Positions 10,211 through 20,979 of a stretch of DNA of 64,000 nucleotides are shown here, in pieces. Below the pieces are notes generated by a model, which made no database searches, was not told where the DNA came from, and was given only the letters and a program-made list of their open reading frames with translations. The number at the start of each line of letters is the position of its first letter. The stretch's first letter is position 1. Source of the DNA: Podospora pseudocomata (taxonomy: Eukaryota; Ascomycota; Sordariomycetes; Sordariales; Podosporaceae); contig NC_085888.1 of NCBI RefSeq assembly GCF_035222375.1, positions 1,550,001 to 1,614,000 of the forward strand. The letters run 5' to 3'. A program made the translations under genes and the position numbers.

Positions 10211-12069
10211 ACGTGTGTGATAAGCGAACGGGACAGACAAGCGAGCGGGACACTTTCTACTACCCTACCACAACTACCCTCAATTACACAACCACAACAC
10301 TAGGAAACCACAATAACTCTATCAGAAATTGATGAATCAGACGATTCTGCAGCCTCCTTGCACGTGCGTGCATTATGGCCAGGCTTGCCGCACACACCAC
10401 AGCACCGAATCTTCGTACGAGACCCCCCTGCACCACCACCATTCTGTCGGTTTTCCTGGATTACTTGCTCGCCCACAGCCTTCTGATCCAGTAGATCCTG
10501 TGCCTCTTGTACAGTAAGTGACCCTCCAAGCCTCACACGTGTTTTTTTGGCTCTCCGTCTCTTACTAAGCCCCTCATTGGCCTTACATAGCGTAGAGTTT
10601 TCTGTACGGAGAAGGGCCACCTCGTGCATTATTGCCATTGCTCCCTTAGTAAACTGGTCCACAGCGGCTAGCATGGAGGTGGGAGAGCTGCCTTGATGGT
10701 TGGAAATGCGAGTTTCAATAAGCTTTGACTGTGAGTTTGCTTCTCGAGGGTTGTGTGGCGTTTGGGAGAGCCAAGGTAGTGCCGTGCCCGGCCTTGAGGA
10801 TGGGGGTGTTGGAGTCCGGAGCCGTACATCCAGCTTAGAAAGCAACCCTCTGGGTCGTACGGCACAAGGCCAGCTCCAGCAAAACCTCCTGGATATTCTT
10901 TTTCTGTGATCGAAGCAAAAACGCTTCTCTAAATGCACAAAGAAACTCCAACTTGCTGATGTGTGTGATGTTCATCCGCATCAACTGCTCAATCTGGCGA
11001 CTGTACGCCTTCTTCAATAGCGCAAAACAGCCAACATCCAATGGCTGAAGTAGGTGGGAGGAGTGCGGAGGCATACATAGTGTAATAATGTTGTGCTCCT
11101 GGCAGTAGGTTTCGAATTCTTCGGAGTGGTGGCTCTCGTGGCCGTCAAGGATTAACAGCCGATATTTGCCCTTCGTACGAGATACCGTGTGGAAATCGAA
11201 GTGATTGATCCAATCTAGGCCTACTGCATTGGTAGTCCAGCCGTTCTCAGTGGTTGCGATGCGCCAGTCGGCTGGGAGGTTGCATTCTTGATACCAATTG
11301 GCGAGGTGATATTGCCCGGCCAAGATGATGAATGGTGGGATAGCCCAACCCAGAGCATTCACTCCCTGAATAACTGTAGCCCACTCACGATTGCCAGGCT
11401 GGACCTGTTTGGCCTTACCACGGCCATCAGAAGTTGTAACGACCATAATGGCGACGATAATGCCCATCATAAACCCAGTCTCGTCAAAATTGTACGAATC
11501 GTCGTCGAGGATGCCGTATTTGACCTTGACATTATATACAAGGGCAAACCACTCGCGGATAATCTTTGGATCTTCGCATTTAGCCCTCTGGTAGTCGTAT
11601 TTACGCGTAAATCGCGTCCGAAGTTCTGGCTGGCGTTTGACGAAGTTGTGAGCCCATCGTATACCAACAGGGGGCGCGTCGCGTTCGCACAACAATCGGT
11701 TGGCCATATCTTCCACGTAACAAAGCCGAGGATGAAATGCGCGTGCACATAGCTCAATTATATATTGAACAAGCGTTTGCTCTTCTAGGTCCGTGAGCTT
11801 ACGCGAATTGGCTGGAATATCGCTTCGTGAAAGTTTACCGTTGCGTCGGTTATGGAGGGTTGTTTTCTCGACATTGTAGATATTTGCTGCAGCTCGGATA
11901 CTTAATTTCTTATCCTTTTGCATAGATTCGAGGGCTAAGTTTATCCTGGCTTCGTAGGAAGGAGTTGCCATAATAGTTTGTGGAGAAATTTGATGTTTTG
12001 TGAACAGGAGACGCGTCGCGAAAAAAGTGTCCCGCTCGCTTGTCTGTCCCGTTCGCTTATCACACACGT
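10211..12069 (-). mobile_element. Fot1/pogo-type DNA transposon, full length
   Basis: An 1859-bp element flanked by TA duplications (10209-10210 and 12070-12071). The terminal inverted repeats are perfect for 46 bp (10211-10256, 12024-12069). They start ACGTGTGTG, then carry the 17-bp units ATAAGCGAACGGGACAG and ACAAGCGAGCGGGACAC, exactly the 9+17+17 layout of the other element but with diverged sequence. The transposase is on the - strand and is frameshifted. The perfect ends suggest recent insertion, and the neighbouring text suggests it landed close to or inside the 3' part of the zinc-finger-like locus on its left. Confidence 0.95.
10300..11971 (-). pseudogene. Fot1/pogo DD35D transposase with C-terminal frameshifts
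   Basis: The start is ATG 11971 (MATPSYEARI). It has an N-terminal helix-turn-helix, then the DDE core with Asp in NFDETG, LILDGHESHH and LLQPLDVG. Exactly 35 residues lie between the second and third Asp, the Fot1/pogo DD35D spacing. The main frame stops at 10835 after running through an altered segment. The expected GGFAGAGLVPYDPEG and LSKLDVRLRTPTPP are readable only in two other frames between about 10880 and 10800, so at least two small indels separate the core from the C-terminus. The tail frame (stop at 10300) keeps the zinc knuckle CCGVCGKPGHNARTC. The catalytic core is intact but the full protein is not made. Confidence 0.88.
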
Positions 12070-12165
12070 TACTGATATTATCCGCGTCACATTTATCAAC
12101 ATCGCACCAACATCAAATCAGGCACCTCACAGGCTCGTTATGTCAGCATACAACATCAAGATTAA

Positions 12166-12435
12166 TCGCCCCAGCCAGCACTGAGCACAGTTATCAACAC
12201 GAATAAGCTTTGCTCACACTGCGAATATCATACCGAGCACCAAGAGTTCAACCATTCCATCGCTAAGCAGGCAGGGAACATTGAGGGGTCTATCAACAGC
12301 AATACATATTCACAAGGATACGTCTTCACAAAGACTTGTGGGATATCGAACAAAGATCTTTGGTCATTACCCAGAGCCGGCAACTTCAAGACCGAAGGAA
12401 ATTCAACGGGGAAGGTTGAAGGCTCAGATGTCTAG
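12166..12435 (+). other. Coding-like segment without start, CxxC/H motif
   Basis: A frame open from the TAA at 12163 to a TAG at 12433-12435 has no ATG but reads like protein: CSHCEYHTEHQEFNH, then NIEGSINSNTYSQGYVF and a Lys/Gly/Asn-rich end. The CxxC followed by spaced His could bind zinc. It begins about 95 bp beyond the right end of the transposon and has AG acceptors near its start. It may be the last exon of the locus on the other side of the element, or a separate decayed copy. Confidence 0.35.
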
Positions 12436-12479
12436 CAGATGGAATTGGAGAGAATCGGGGAGTTTTGGCGTTCGGTTTT

Positions 12480-12820
12480 TTGGGTGACCAACTAACTGCT
12501 TGAGACCAGATGGATGCGGGAATGTGGTCGGCTTTGGAATGGTAATTTTCCGAGTACGAAACGACTCTTCTGTGTCGATGCTGATAGGTACACTTGGGAC
12601 ATAAACACCTCATAGCTCGACAACATCATCGGCCGGGTCCCTAGGAGCTGGGGGTATAGCTGCATTTTAAATTAGAGGGTGCCAGGGTTGTGACGGTGGG
12701 CTTTTGGGAAACCGATCGCTCTTAATTACTAGATGGGTGCGGGAATGTGGTCCGCTGAGGAACGGCCGACGGCCAAGTACGAGTAGGGACTCTTCCGCAT
12801 CGATATCATCCGGGAAGGTA
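12480..12820. repeat. Imperfect direct duplication, two units of about 120-140 bp
   Basis: The segment around 12485-12590 is repeated with changes at 12695-12817. Both units contain ATG(G)NTGCGGGAATGTGGTC, then a CGAGTACGAAACGACTCTTC / AGTACGAGTAGGGACTCTTC block, and end in GGTAC. On the - strand both units translate into similar peptides (ending WSPKKP and RFPKSP), so a decayed coding repeat is possible. Confidence 0.6.
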
Positions 12821-14185
12821 CGATCCGACCTTTCAACAACGTCGCCTGAGCTTGACAGGAGGAAATATGTGGCTTTGGGATATTGGAGAGAAGAAGCGCC
12901 GGATTGGAGGAGCACCTTCTGAGTTTGGGGTTGGGAAGGAGGAAGGATACCGGACAAAAGAAAAAAGGATTTGTCTTGTAGAGTATGTATAATAGGATTG
13001 CGTTGTTATATCTTCATCAGGGCTATATGAGGTTGTCAACTGCGTCAAGTTGATTGTCGCAAGACATGAGTGATTTCGAAGATCCATCATCCCACCCCCG
13101 TAACAGAGGTGATCTTTGCATTTCCCAGATGGTGCTTATTCTGACTGGAGTCACTGAAGTCTTGGTGTCCCCCACTTCAGCCAGGCGATGACGGACAGTG
13201 ACAGGCGGTGACAGCGAATACTCTATGTGTATTCTGGGAATAGTTACAGATCTCTGAGTCAAAGTGATCAGAGGAGCACAATGCTTGAGGCTTATTTCTT
13301 GATGACTGCAGAGGTGACTACAATTATGACAACGGCCCAGGAGACATTCGACCTTAAATCTCACAGCAAATCCTGGACCCATGAACTTTCACTTTGTGGG
13401 TAGTTCTTCCGCCACCGTGAACCCCTCACGATGTAGCTTCTCGCCTGCCATGTCAGTCCATCTCAAATCGGCTTTGTGTCCTACCGTTTCACTCCTCCAG
13501 GCATGGTCAAAATGTCTGGCCTCTGGTTGCCAAAATCGTCGAGAGGACCGACCGTTTATGTTATCTGTGGTCTTTCGGTAAATAAAGCAGTTGGTGATAG
13601 GGGGAAAGGATCATAAAAACAAGAGAGCCCAAGGTCTGAGCAATAGAAATACGGTCGACCGACATACAGATATCCTCATCACTTCTTCCATTGATTGTTT
13701 ACTTTTTACCTACACAAGCCTCCTCTTGAAGCCCACAACTCCTTGCCGCTTTTACGCATTGTACCTCGTTCCCAAAGTGACCACCGCCCTTCATCATCTT
13801 CTTCAAAATGGTAACCCAACTGGACCCGCTAGTAGTGGGGGAAGAAGCAGAGCTTGGTCAAGTGAATAACACAATGGTATGCGACACCAGGGGTGAAATC
13901 AACAATAACAAGCGGGTCCAGTGCTCGCCGACTGTGTGGGCTGCCACGGAAAGGTCAAGCAGCGCGCAAATATTTTGCGCTGCCCCTCCACTGCTTGTTT
14001 ACCTTCAACTTGGCCTTTTGCTTTCCGAGCACCTTACAACCTTTTTCTCTTCTCCTTGTGCCTCTCTTCTCTCCTCCCTCCAACTTTGCTTCCTTCTCTT
14101 TGTGACTCTTCTCTTTTCTCACCTTTTCCACAACGTCCCATTTTTTCAAGGAAAAACACCAGCCAGCCCCGCCAAACCCAACAAA
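12821..14185. other. No gene recognised; CT-rich leader at the end
   Basis: Short overlapping frames only. From about 14030 to 14155 the + strand is almost pure pyrimidine, which matches the promoter/leader style of the gene starting at 14186. Confidence 0.45.
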
Positions 14186-14979
14186 ATGGCGACCATGTTT
14201 ATGCAAGCTGGTGCCCCAGGCGGTGATGCCCCTTCATCTGGAGGCGGCCGCCGCGGGAATCGCTACGATCCTGGGCCATACTACAACTGGGACGACCCTG
14301 AAGAAGAGGAGGAGACCGAATACGAAAATGGGAACATCTACTACCGCTGCCGTTTTTGTCAACAGCCCATCAAAGGTCGCCGGACAAACACAAAAAGACA
14401 TCACATCACCTGTCATGGCCGTGACCATCGGAACCGCCATCAATGGGCCATCGACGTTGGAAATGGCCAAGGTCGTCCTAGGAAGGTCCGGAAGCCTCGC
14501 AAGGCCAGAGCTCCTCGGCACGTCTCAAGTGTAAGCTTCGATCTTTTTTCATTCAACTTTGCAAAGTCATCTAAACTAACTGGTATCAACAGCGTTCACT
14601 AGCCGAGCAGCAACCGACCTCTAAGCCGCCCAACCGTTCGCAAGCCGCCGAGACAGCGCTTCCAGCCGCGCCGCCATTCATCCCAGCTCAGCAACAGCAT
14701 GTGATGTATGCCACCGACCATTTCAAGAGCCAGTACCCCTTGTGGCCTCTCGAGAGGCATGGCGCAGTTGTTGAGGTACCATATTGGGTGTCACAAGCCC
14801 GTGGATATGGACAAGGATATGAAGAGGAGGAACGCCTGAATGAGGCTTCCTTGGAAGAGGGTCCCCCGTCAACCGATTACAACAACGACATGAGCCGGGC
14901 CTCGATCCCGGATTACTTGGTCGACCCGACCCTTCCAGTGCACGAGAGTGCTCCCCCACGTCCAGGGCCCAGTTGTTAA
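14186..14979 (+). CDS. Zinc-finger-like family, intact copy, 243 aa
   Basis: Join 14186..14530 and 14593..14979. The intron (GTAAGC, CTAAC, CAACAG, 62 bp) is in phase 0 and joins two sound frames. The protein has a Gly-rich start (MATMFMQAGAPGGDAP) and an acidic run (DDPEEEEETEYE). A finger-like CRFC...KRHHITCH (C-x2-C-x13-H-x4-H) follows at residues about 55-80, then HQWAID and a basic linker (RPRKVRKPRKARAPR). A Gln/Pro-rich tail holds tyrosine-rich YATDHFKSQYPLWP and ends IPDYLVDPTLPVHE...PGPSC. It is the only undamaged member of a family scattered over 7-21 kb. The finger and basic linker suggest nucleic-acid binding, which is inference. The family is not one I can name. Confidence 0.8.
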
Positions 14980-15102
14980 GTTTGCCTGGTGTGTTATCAA
15001 GACGCCAGAACGATGTTTTATCACTGTACGATATTGAATGAGGTGTATCGAAATATTGGGGTTTAAGGTGAAGGGAATGAAAGGGGTCGGCCAGTCACTC
15101 AG

Positions 15103-15201
15103 AATGGCGACATTGTTATGGGGAGAATCCCGGACAGTCATATCGATCCGGATTTGCCTCAGCATGAGATTGCCCCATGAAAGCCTGGGCTTAGTTGTTG
15201 A
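15103..15201 (+). pseudogene. Duplicated C-terminus of the zinc-finger-like gene
   Basis: About 120 bp beyond the intact gene, a frame reads NGDIVMGRIPDSHIDPDLPQHEIAP, a stop, then KPGLSC and a final stop. This matches the last residues of the intact gene (NNDMSRASIPDYLVDP, TLPVHESAPP, PGPSC) in order and spacing, with one TGA inside (15177-15179). It is the tail of a second, otherwise lost copy. Confidence 0.65.
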
Positions 15202-15297
15202 ATGCCTTCGCCTCTGAGATGAAGCCGGGGTTCAAGAACTGGTGCGAGAAAATTGTACAAGTAACAAGTAAGTTGTATCAAGGAGGAATGGAGACTA

Positions 15298-15745
15298 GGG
15301 AAATATAGCTGACCCCCACCAGATCGCCCGTATTGCCTGCGCCCAGTTCCCCCCCCACCCGCCGCCAACTTGGGTTGCCACTAAGACGGCCGGAACCCCT
15401 CCCGCTCCCTGGGACTTACCCGATGAACGTTCCGATTCGGAAGAGTACATGGCGGAGTGGCGCGAGGCTGCCGCCATGCGTCTCTTGCCGGAGGATCCTG
15501 CCCACCCCTTCGCCACTGCCGCGATGAAGGTGGTTCCTTGGGGAACCGAGAACCCTGTGGAAGTACTTCAGGGCTGGTGCTGAGGTCGATGGCCATCTGG
15601 AATCTGATGCCATCCCACCGTCGCCCGAAGACAGACAATTGTCTGCCCACGAGCGCTTGTGTCACACGTCAACGAACCAACCACCGTGAACACGGCCAAC
15701 AACACCGTCGATGCCACTGAAAGAAGGGGTAACTGCACGCTGTGA
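15298..15745 (+). pseudogene. Frameshifted gene remnant, possibly the same family
   Basis: Protein-like text runs through three frames. The first is ACAQFPPHPPPTWVATK ... DERSDSEEYMAEWREAAAM ... AMKVVPWGTENPVEVLQ (15298-15575). The second is GAEVDGHLESDAIPPSPED (to about 15640), and the third VNEPTTVNTANNTVDATER to the TGA at 15743-15745. The changes of frame are each one base. CTGAC...CACCAG near 15308-15322 may be an intron end, with a GTAAGT donor at about 15269, but the phases do not fit. The family is unrecognised; position and composition suggest a relative of the neighbouring locus. Confidence 0.5.
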
Positions 15746-18254
15746 ACCAGTAGTCAAAGTGAGGAAGACGATCACAGGCTTCGCGGTTATTAAGAAGATG
15801 ATATTGGCCAACCTGAGATATTGAGGAACTTGGCAGCGGCTTGAGGCCACTGGGCACGGACCACCTGACGATGGATAAATACGCGTCTCTGAGATCTGTC
15901 TGTATTCCTAGACCTTCTTCTTCCTCATCACGCTCTTCGAGGCCATTGAAGATCATTAGCCTGAATTGAACCATGAAGTTCCAAGCCCTGATATTACAGC
16001 CCTTGTCACAGCTTGAATCAAGAAATTCGTTAGGATTGACGGATCTGTGAAATTATTGTGTATGAACTGGCATAGATTGGTGGAGAGTTTAATTTTCAGA
16101 ACGGTGTAACGTTAATACTCATTTCTGGGAAAATTGTCGGCCTGTTATATATTCTTTTACTTCTTTCAAGGTGATTCATCTCTTCGCAATCCAGGTGTGG
16201 CAGCCTTCTGGTCATATCTCTTGACAACTACCACATAGAGGGTCATGAATCAAACACCGGACGACGTGTCAGCTATTATTAACATGAACAACAGGCCAGA
16301 AGACATCAATCCTCATTCTCTCTTTCAAACCTTGTTTCCCTGAGCATCGACCGAAGGCTTATATATGAGCCGCTCCGATCTTGTTGGTTTTGCAGAAACA
16401 GTCAGCCACAGCTTCGAAAACAACAAGAGAGAGATAGAATGGGCATACTGATCCTCCTCGTGTTTTCTATGGCGCTTGTTCCACAGCGGTAGTGTGACGA
16501 GGGGGGGCTTCAGCATTCTTTGAGACGGCTCTGAGGATGGCCTGGTGCTAAAGTTATCACCATCGCCATCGCTGCCGGGGATGAGATGATCAGACTCTGC
16601 CCCGGAATGTTAGTTTGAGGCTTTGAGCAGAGATGACGACTGTCTTTCGCAAAAAGTTCAATGTAGCTTTGTGTTAAGAGGCGTTGATTTGACAATTGTC
16701 GACCTCGGTTAGCGTTGGCCCGTTGGGCAAGCGGGTTGACTAGATGTCAAACAATGGAACACAAATCTGGGGACGAACAGCCTCCCCTGGGCCAACAAGC
16801 TCACCCGAGGGTCGAAGGTGGTGAAAAAAGCAATAGTTTTGGGACCCTCCAAATCGATTTTGGGACCCCCTTAGCCACATATCCCTAACCCTGATAAAAT
16901 GTCTTTTGCCCACACTACGCCTTTCTTTTTTCAAAAAGAAAAAGGTATGAGACTTTTACGCTAAATATCTGTGAATAACCTTACTTTTAAGTTTCTTTAA
17001 CTGTGGATCATAGTGGAATTAGTGATGTTTGTAACAGCTGAGATACCTATGATGGTAATATGTCACCAAAGCCGACACCTTAAGCCTTTAAAAGGGCAGG
17101 GATATACTGGTAGGTATGTCGGAATAGACAGTATTATGGAAAATCCCCATATGAAAGGCCATGGCTCTGTCCAGCTTGCCATAATGTAGTGCGCGAGGGG
17201 TTACAAAACTATTGCTCGTTAAAAACAGCCCAGGACAGATCACCAAAGTATGCCGAGGTTGTTTGCAGCTCAAAATTGGTTTAAGCTAATATGGCCTATG
17301 GATAGAACTGGGAAAATCGTTATTTGACTTCTGATCCCGCAAGAAACTCAGGAGACAGCTGTTCCTTGTGTCATTGTTCATATTAGAACACTGGGTGTAA
17401 GGCAACTATATCAGGTATCTTTCCGAGGCCTTCGGGCTAAAGGTGATGCACCACAGACAGATGACTAAGAGAGAACAGCCTTATGAAATTAAGTCTAAGG
17501 AGAATGTGAGGTCATCAGGAAAATCCATCCGAATCGATTCAATGACTTTTCGAAAAGATCGCGGTCTTTATTCATCATCAGTGGCAGAATGTCACTGGCC
17601 GCAAGAAAGCAACTTCTAGGCTGTAGAAGAACATGGCAAGGTATCCCCAACCTCAAGGATTTTACTGAACTCAGCTTTGCCAGATAATTTAGCAGCAAGG
17701 CCTCTTGGATGACTGGCCTCATTCCAATGACAGCTGGGGGTCCTAGGGACTCTACCTACTTTGGGAGTCATTTCGAGTGTTCTTTTTAGTATTTTGATCT
17801 TCGATTCTCGGATAATGCTGTCTTTGTGTCTTGAGACTTAATAGATGGATTTTGAAGCAACTTCACCTTTGATGTTGTGTTTATAAACATAGGTATTTGC
17901 ACTATAACAAAGCTCTTCTTTGGATTTCGCGTTTTCAATCTGACATTTTTGCCCTTTACTGGTTTGTCTTAACGAATCACTGCTAGGCTGTTGCCTGGAG
18001 GGTTTCTCGTTACACTTTTGCTTCGTATATAATATCATTGTTGGCATAACCTGTTAACTTACACACACTTGCCTCGGTGTGCAATGACAACATGGAGTGC
18101 AGTTTCTACATGTCCAAGCACCCAGTAGGTTAGGATCCAAACAGCCCAGGCACGCAACTTAGTACCATTATCTTACACTGCAACGCCTTGCTCAACACCC
18201 AGAGTACTGCCCAGTGCTCAACAGCAGTTTACCCTGACCGCAGTGACCTACCGT
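15746..18254. other. No gene recognised; relatively AT-rich
   Basis: About 2.5 kb with only frames under 80 codons on either strand. Composition from about 16.7 to 18.05 kb is visibly richer in A and T than the gene-bearing parts. I see no transposon ends, RNA genes or repeats longer than a few bases. Confidence 0.4.
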
Positions 18255-18447
18255 GTAAGTCCTTTTGTTTATTTTGCTCTCCTCTATTATGCCTGTCCTT
18301 TTTCACCGTCACTTTAACTGACAAGCCTCACCATTATCATCCGAGTCAACAAGAAGAGTAGGAATCTCTCGCCAAGTTCAGTCGACAACTTGAGGTACTT
18401 GACATTCAATCATTTTCGACTTTTTGTCACTAACATCAATTTCACAG
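18255..18447 (+). other. Two probable leader introns of the 18.46 kb locus
   Basis: Intron 18255-18325 (GTAAGT, AACTGAC, ACAAG) and intron 18395-18447 (GTACTT, CACTAAC, TTCACAG) lie just before the ATG at 18460. The exon between them has no useful frame, so the introns are probably in the 5' leader. Confidence 0.5.
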
Positions 18448-18459
18448 ACTACGAGCACC

Positions 18460-19337
18460 ATGGCAGCCACGGCTCACAGCGCTATGCCCGGCTTCGGCGG
18501 TCCGCCCGGAGGCGGACCAGGCCCGGCTGGCGGCCCTAAATGGTCGTCAAGCTCAGATGAACCCCGGGCTCGATATATTTTTGCCGATTTCCATATCCAG
18601 ATGGAACATTTTGTCTCCGAGACCTCGCGACAAGATGGGCGAAACGAAGACACTGTGGGGCGATAAGTGGGGATGGTGGAGGACGGTATCTTTATAGGCT
18701 TTGCTGAGCTTTGGAGGGTGATTCCTTTTCTTAACAAAAAAATACAACGCTTTTTCCTCCTCAATTTTCATGATACAATGCCTGGTGATCGAACCCATGC
18801 CAACGGACCACAACACCAAATTGGCATACATGAACGTCCCCCAGGATCTGTTCATCAGGCTTGGCATGACAAGAAATTGAAAAAGGGGCCTAACACACAT
18901 CAGTATTCAAACCACCAATCTGTCACACACCAGACTGTAAGCATTCTCCCTACCCACATCAGCTCGGACTCAAACTGACTGGGTTCATTAGATTTCCCCA
19001 GCTCCATGGCCTCTTTCGGTGCACAGCCACCACCATCATCACATCTCGCCTCCTCCCTCTGCCCAGCACATCCAGATAGCCCAATCTGTCCTTCGATCCC
19101 TATCCAGCTCACCTGCTGGATCTGGTCCAAGATCGCGTGGCCAATGACAATGCCGAGACAACAGATGTCGATACCGTCCCGGCCAGCCCGCATGATATCC
19201 CGGCAAAGACACCTACAATCATTAGAGGCCCGGATATGGAACCCTCGTTGATTGATCCGAACCTGCCAACCTATCACAGCACGGCAAAGTTGGTCGTCGA
19301 CATTGAGCGTCGCAAGATTCATGAAAAGCGTGGTTGA
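18460..19337 (+). pseudogene. Zinc-finger-like family locus 4, disrupted
   Basis: ATG 18460 gives the family-style start MAATAHSAMPGFGGPPGGG but the frame ends at 18666. One frame over, YFCRFPYPDGTF lies where the intact copy has its finger start. A second segment from ATG 18778 is basic and His/Gln-rich (KKLKKGPNTHQYSNHQSV). It ends at a good intron (18939-18991: GTAAGC, CTGAC, TTCATTAG), placed as in the intact copy. It then continues ISPAPWPLSV to a stop near 19145. The tail (TTDVDTVPASP ... MEPSLIDPNLPTYHS) is in another frame to 19337, and DPNLPTYH matches DPTLPVHE of the intact gene. At least two frame changes separate the parts. Confidence 0.5.
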
Positions 19338-20067
19338 GCTCCTCCAAGGTCTTTTCTTTGGAAAAAGATACTCGACCGACATGGGTGACTTGAGGGAAAA
19401 TTTTGAGGACGAATCTTTGAGAAGAATCTTGGTTAATTGCGCGATGAGTTATAGTTTTGGTGTTTATTGACATTTGTCTATGCAGATGTTACCGGGGAGA
19501 TTTTATTGACTTTGGTTGGGGGTAAATGGGATATTTTAGGTGTGGGAGTATCCAGTGGTAGAGGGAGAGTGTGTACTGTACTATTGTAATGAACTTCTGT
19601 AAATCTATCGGTCCTTGTGGGAGTAGTGATTGATTATGGGTATATTGTATATTAATGTATTTTACTTTGTTTGCTTGTAGGTTGCGTCTTTTACTGCGGT
19701 GTTGAGAATGGTCAAAGGGGACATGTTCATTTAAGGGATCGGGATGTTTGGCCTTTCATTCTACTACCTGTAAATATCATATTTTATGGCTGGTAGCACG
19801 TATGGTGCACAGGTCTGCTGCTACAATTCACGCCTGAATCTGCCTCTTTACCGAAAGCTAAAAGAATGATTGTCAGCTTCCCAGGCAAGTACGCGGCGCC
19901 GTGCTGTGTCGGTGCTTTTCCAATTCTTTTGTCCTCTCCCTCCAACATTTTACACTGATCAAACCACCAACAGTACTACAACATGACCACATTATCGACA
20001 GAGGTATGTACCACAGCACCAGCAGAATTACACACCAACACGGCAGCCCAGCCATCATTCAATCAAC
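19338..20067. other. Intergenic; leader of the next locus
   Basis: No gene seen. Near the end a short ATG frame (MTTLSTE, from 19982) stops at a perfect GTATGT donor (about 20003), so the next locus may have an upstream exon. No clear acceptor was found. Confidence 0.35.
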
Positions 20068-20711
20068 ATGGCCAACCCCCATCCCGGTCCCGTGCTCCGA
20101 GAAGAAGAAATCACAACAAGCAAATATGCAACTGACCCCCGGCCTACAGTAATGGAAAGGGCGTTCCCTTCTCTCAATCTTCGACCCAGCCGTCGTGGCA
20201 GATGCCTTTTCCCCGCCTGCAATGCAAAGGCACGTTTGTTCGGGACTCTCATCAGGCACTTGCAACAGGCCCACAACATACGACCAATTAATCAAGCAAA
20301 CAACTGGAGGGTAATTATGCGTAGAGTTGGCCTCTGGTGTTTCTGCCATGTTTGCAGTCTCCCTCTGAAAAGCGAGACTCACTGTCTGGCCAATGTACAC
20401 CAGTTCCCTTGCCTGTACCCAGGCACGCCAGGTTGAACAATGGTTCCCCAACGAGCCGGCGTGGATATACCACATGCTTTCGAGACACGGCCTGAGATCG
20501 GACGCGACATATCCAGTTTTTGAGAAACTGTGACTGGATTGGTAAGATTTCCGCCTGTCTTGAACTGCTGAATGATATTGACGCAGTGCTTCAGAAACAG
20601 GACAGGCTAGTGGGAATGACTGGGGCGCAGGCAGACAGATATGGAGTGAATGGACCGGGAAACTGGGATATGGAGAACTTGGCTTGTGTGGGGGACATTG
20701 ATATTGGATGA
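20068..20711 (+). pseudogene. C2H2 zinc-finger family locus 5, probably frameshifted
   Basis: Exon 1 (20068-20310) encodes MANPHPGPVLREEE and a classical C2H2 finger, CLFPAC...LIRHLQQAH (C-x4-C-x12-H-x4-H), at residues about 53-75, then INQANNWR. A 121-bp intron (GTAATT...GCCAG) joins in phase to VEQWFPNEPAWIYHMLSRHG...PVFEKL and a TGA (20531-20533), giving 114 residues. Directly after that stop, in another frame, comes CDWIGKISACLELLNDIDA ... a coiled-coil-like stretch ending at 20711, so a small indel probably cut the gene. Reading through the intron instead would give a 122-residue protein. Finger then (N/Q)xW is shared with the copies at 9.0 and 14.2 kb. Confidence 0.5.
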
Positions 20712-20979
20712 TGAGCGGTAGCATCAGGTTATCCAGTATGCATGAGACAACCAACGGTAATCAAGGGCTAATAACCGTGACTGACAGGAGTGGCACAGTG
20801 ACAGGAAACAGTTGGAGCCAGCAACGCACTGTGTGGGTCTGGTCCAACGACGACTGGCCACTCATGCTCGGTTTCAATTTTCAAAAGAAATCAACTCCAC
20901 GGCACCAAATCACAGCAGCGCTGTCATTGATGACCCATGGCCTTCTCCCTGAGGTAACACCTGCCATTCTCGTCACTCG

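Noticed and set aside
878-12069. Repeat-induced point mutation as cause of decay of the two transposons
   Set aside because: The breaks are one-base indels and a large deletion; I see no one-sided C-to-T pattern between the copies.
15269-15322. Intron that would repair the start of the 15.3 kb remnant
   Set aside because: Donor and acceptor look good, but none of the upstream frames joins the downstream frame in phase without a stop.
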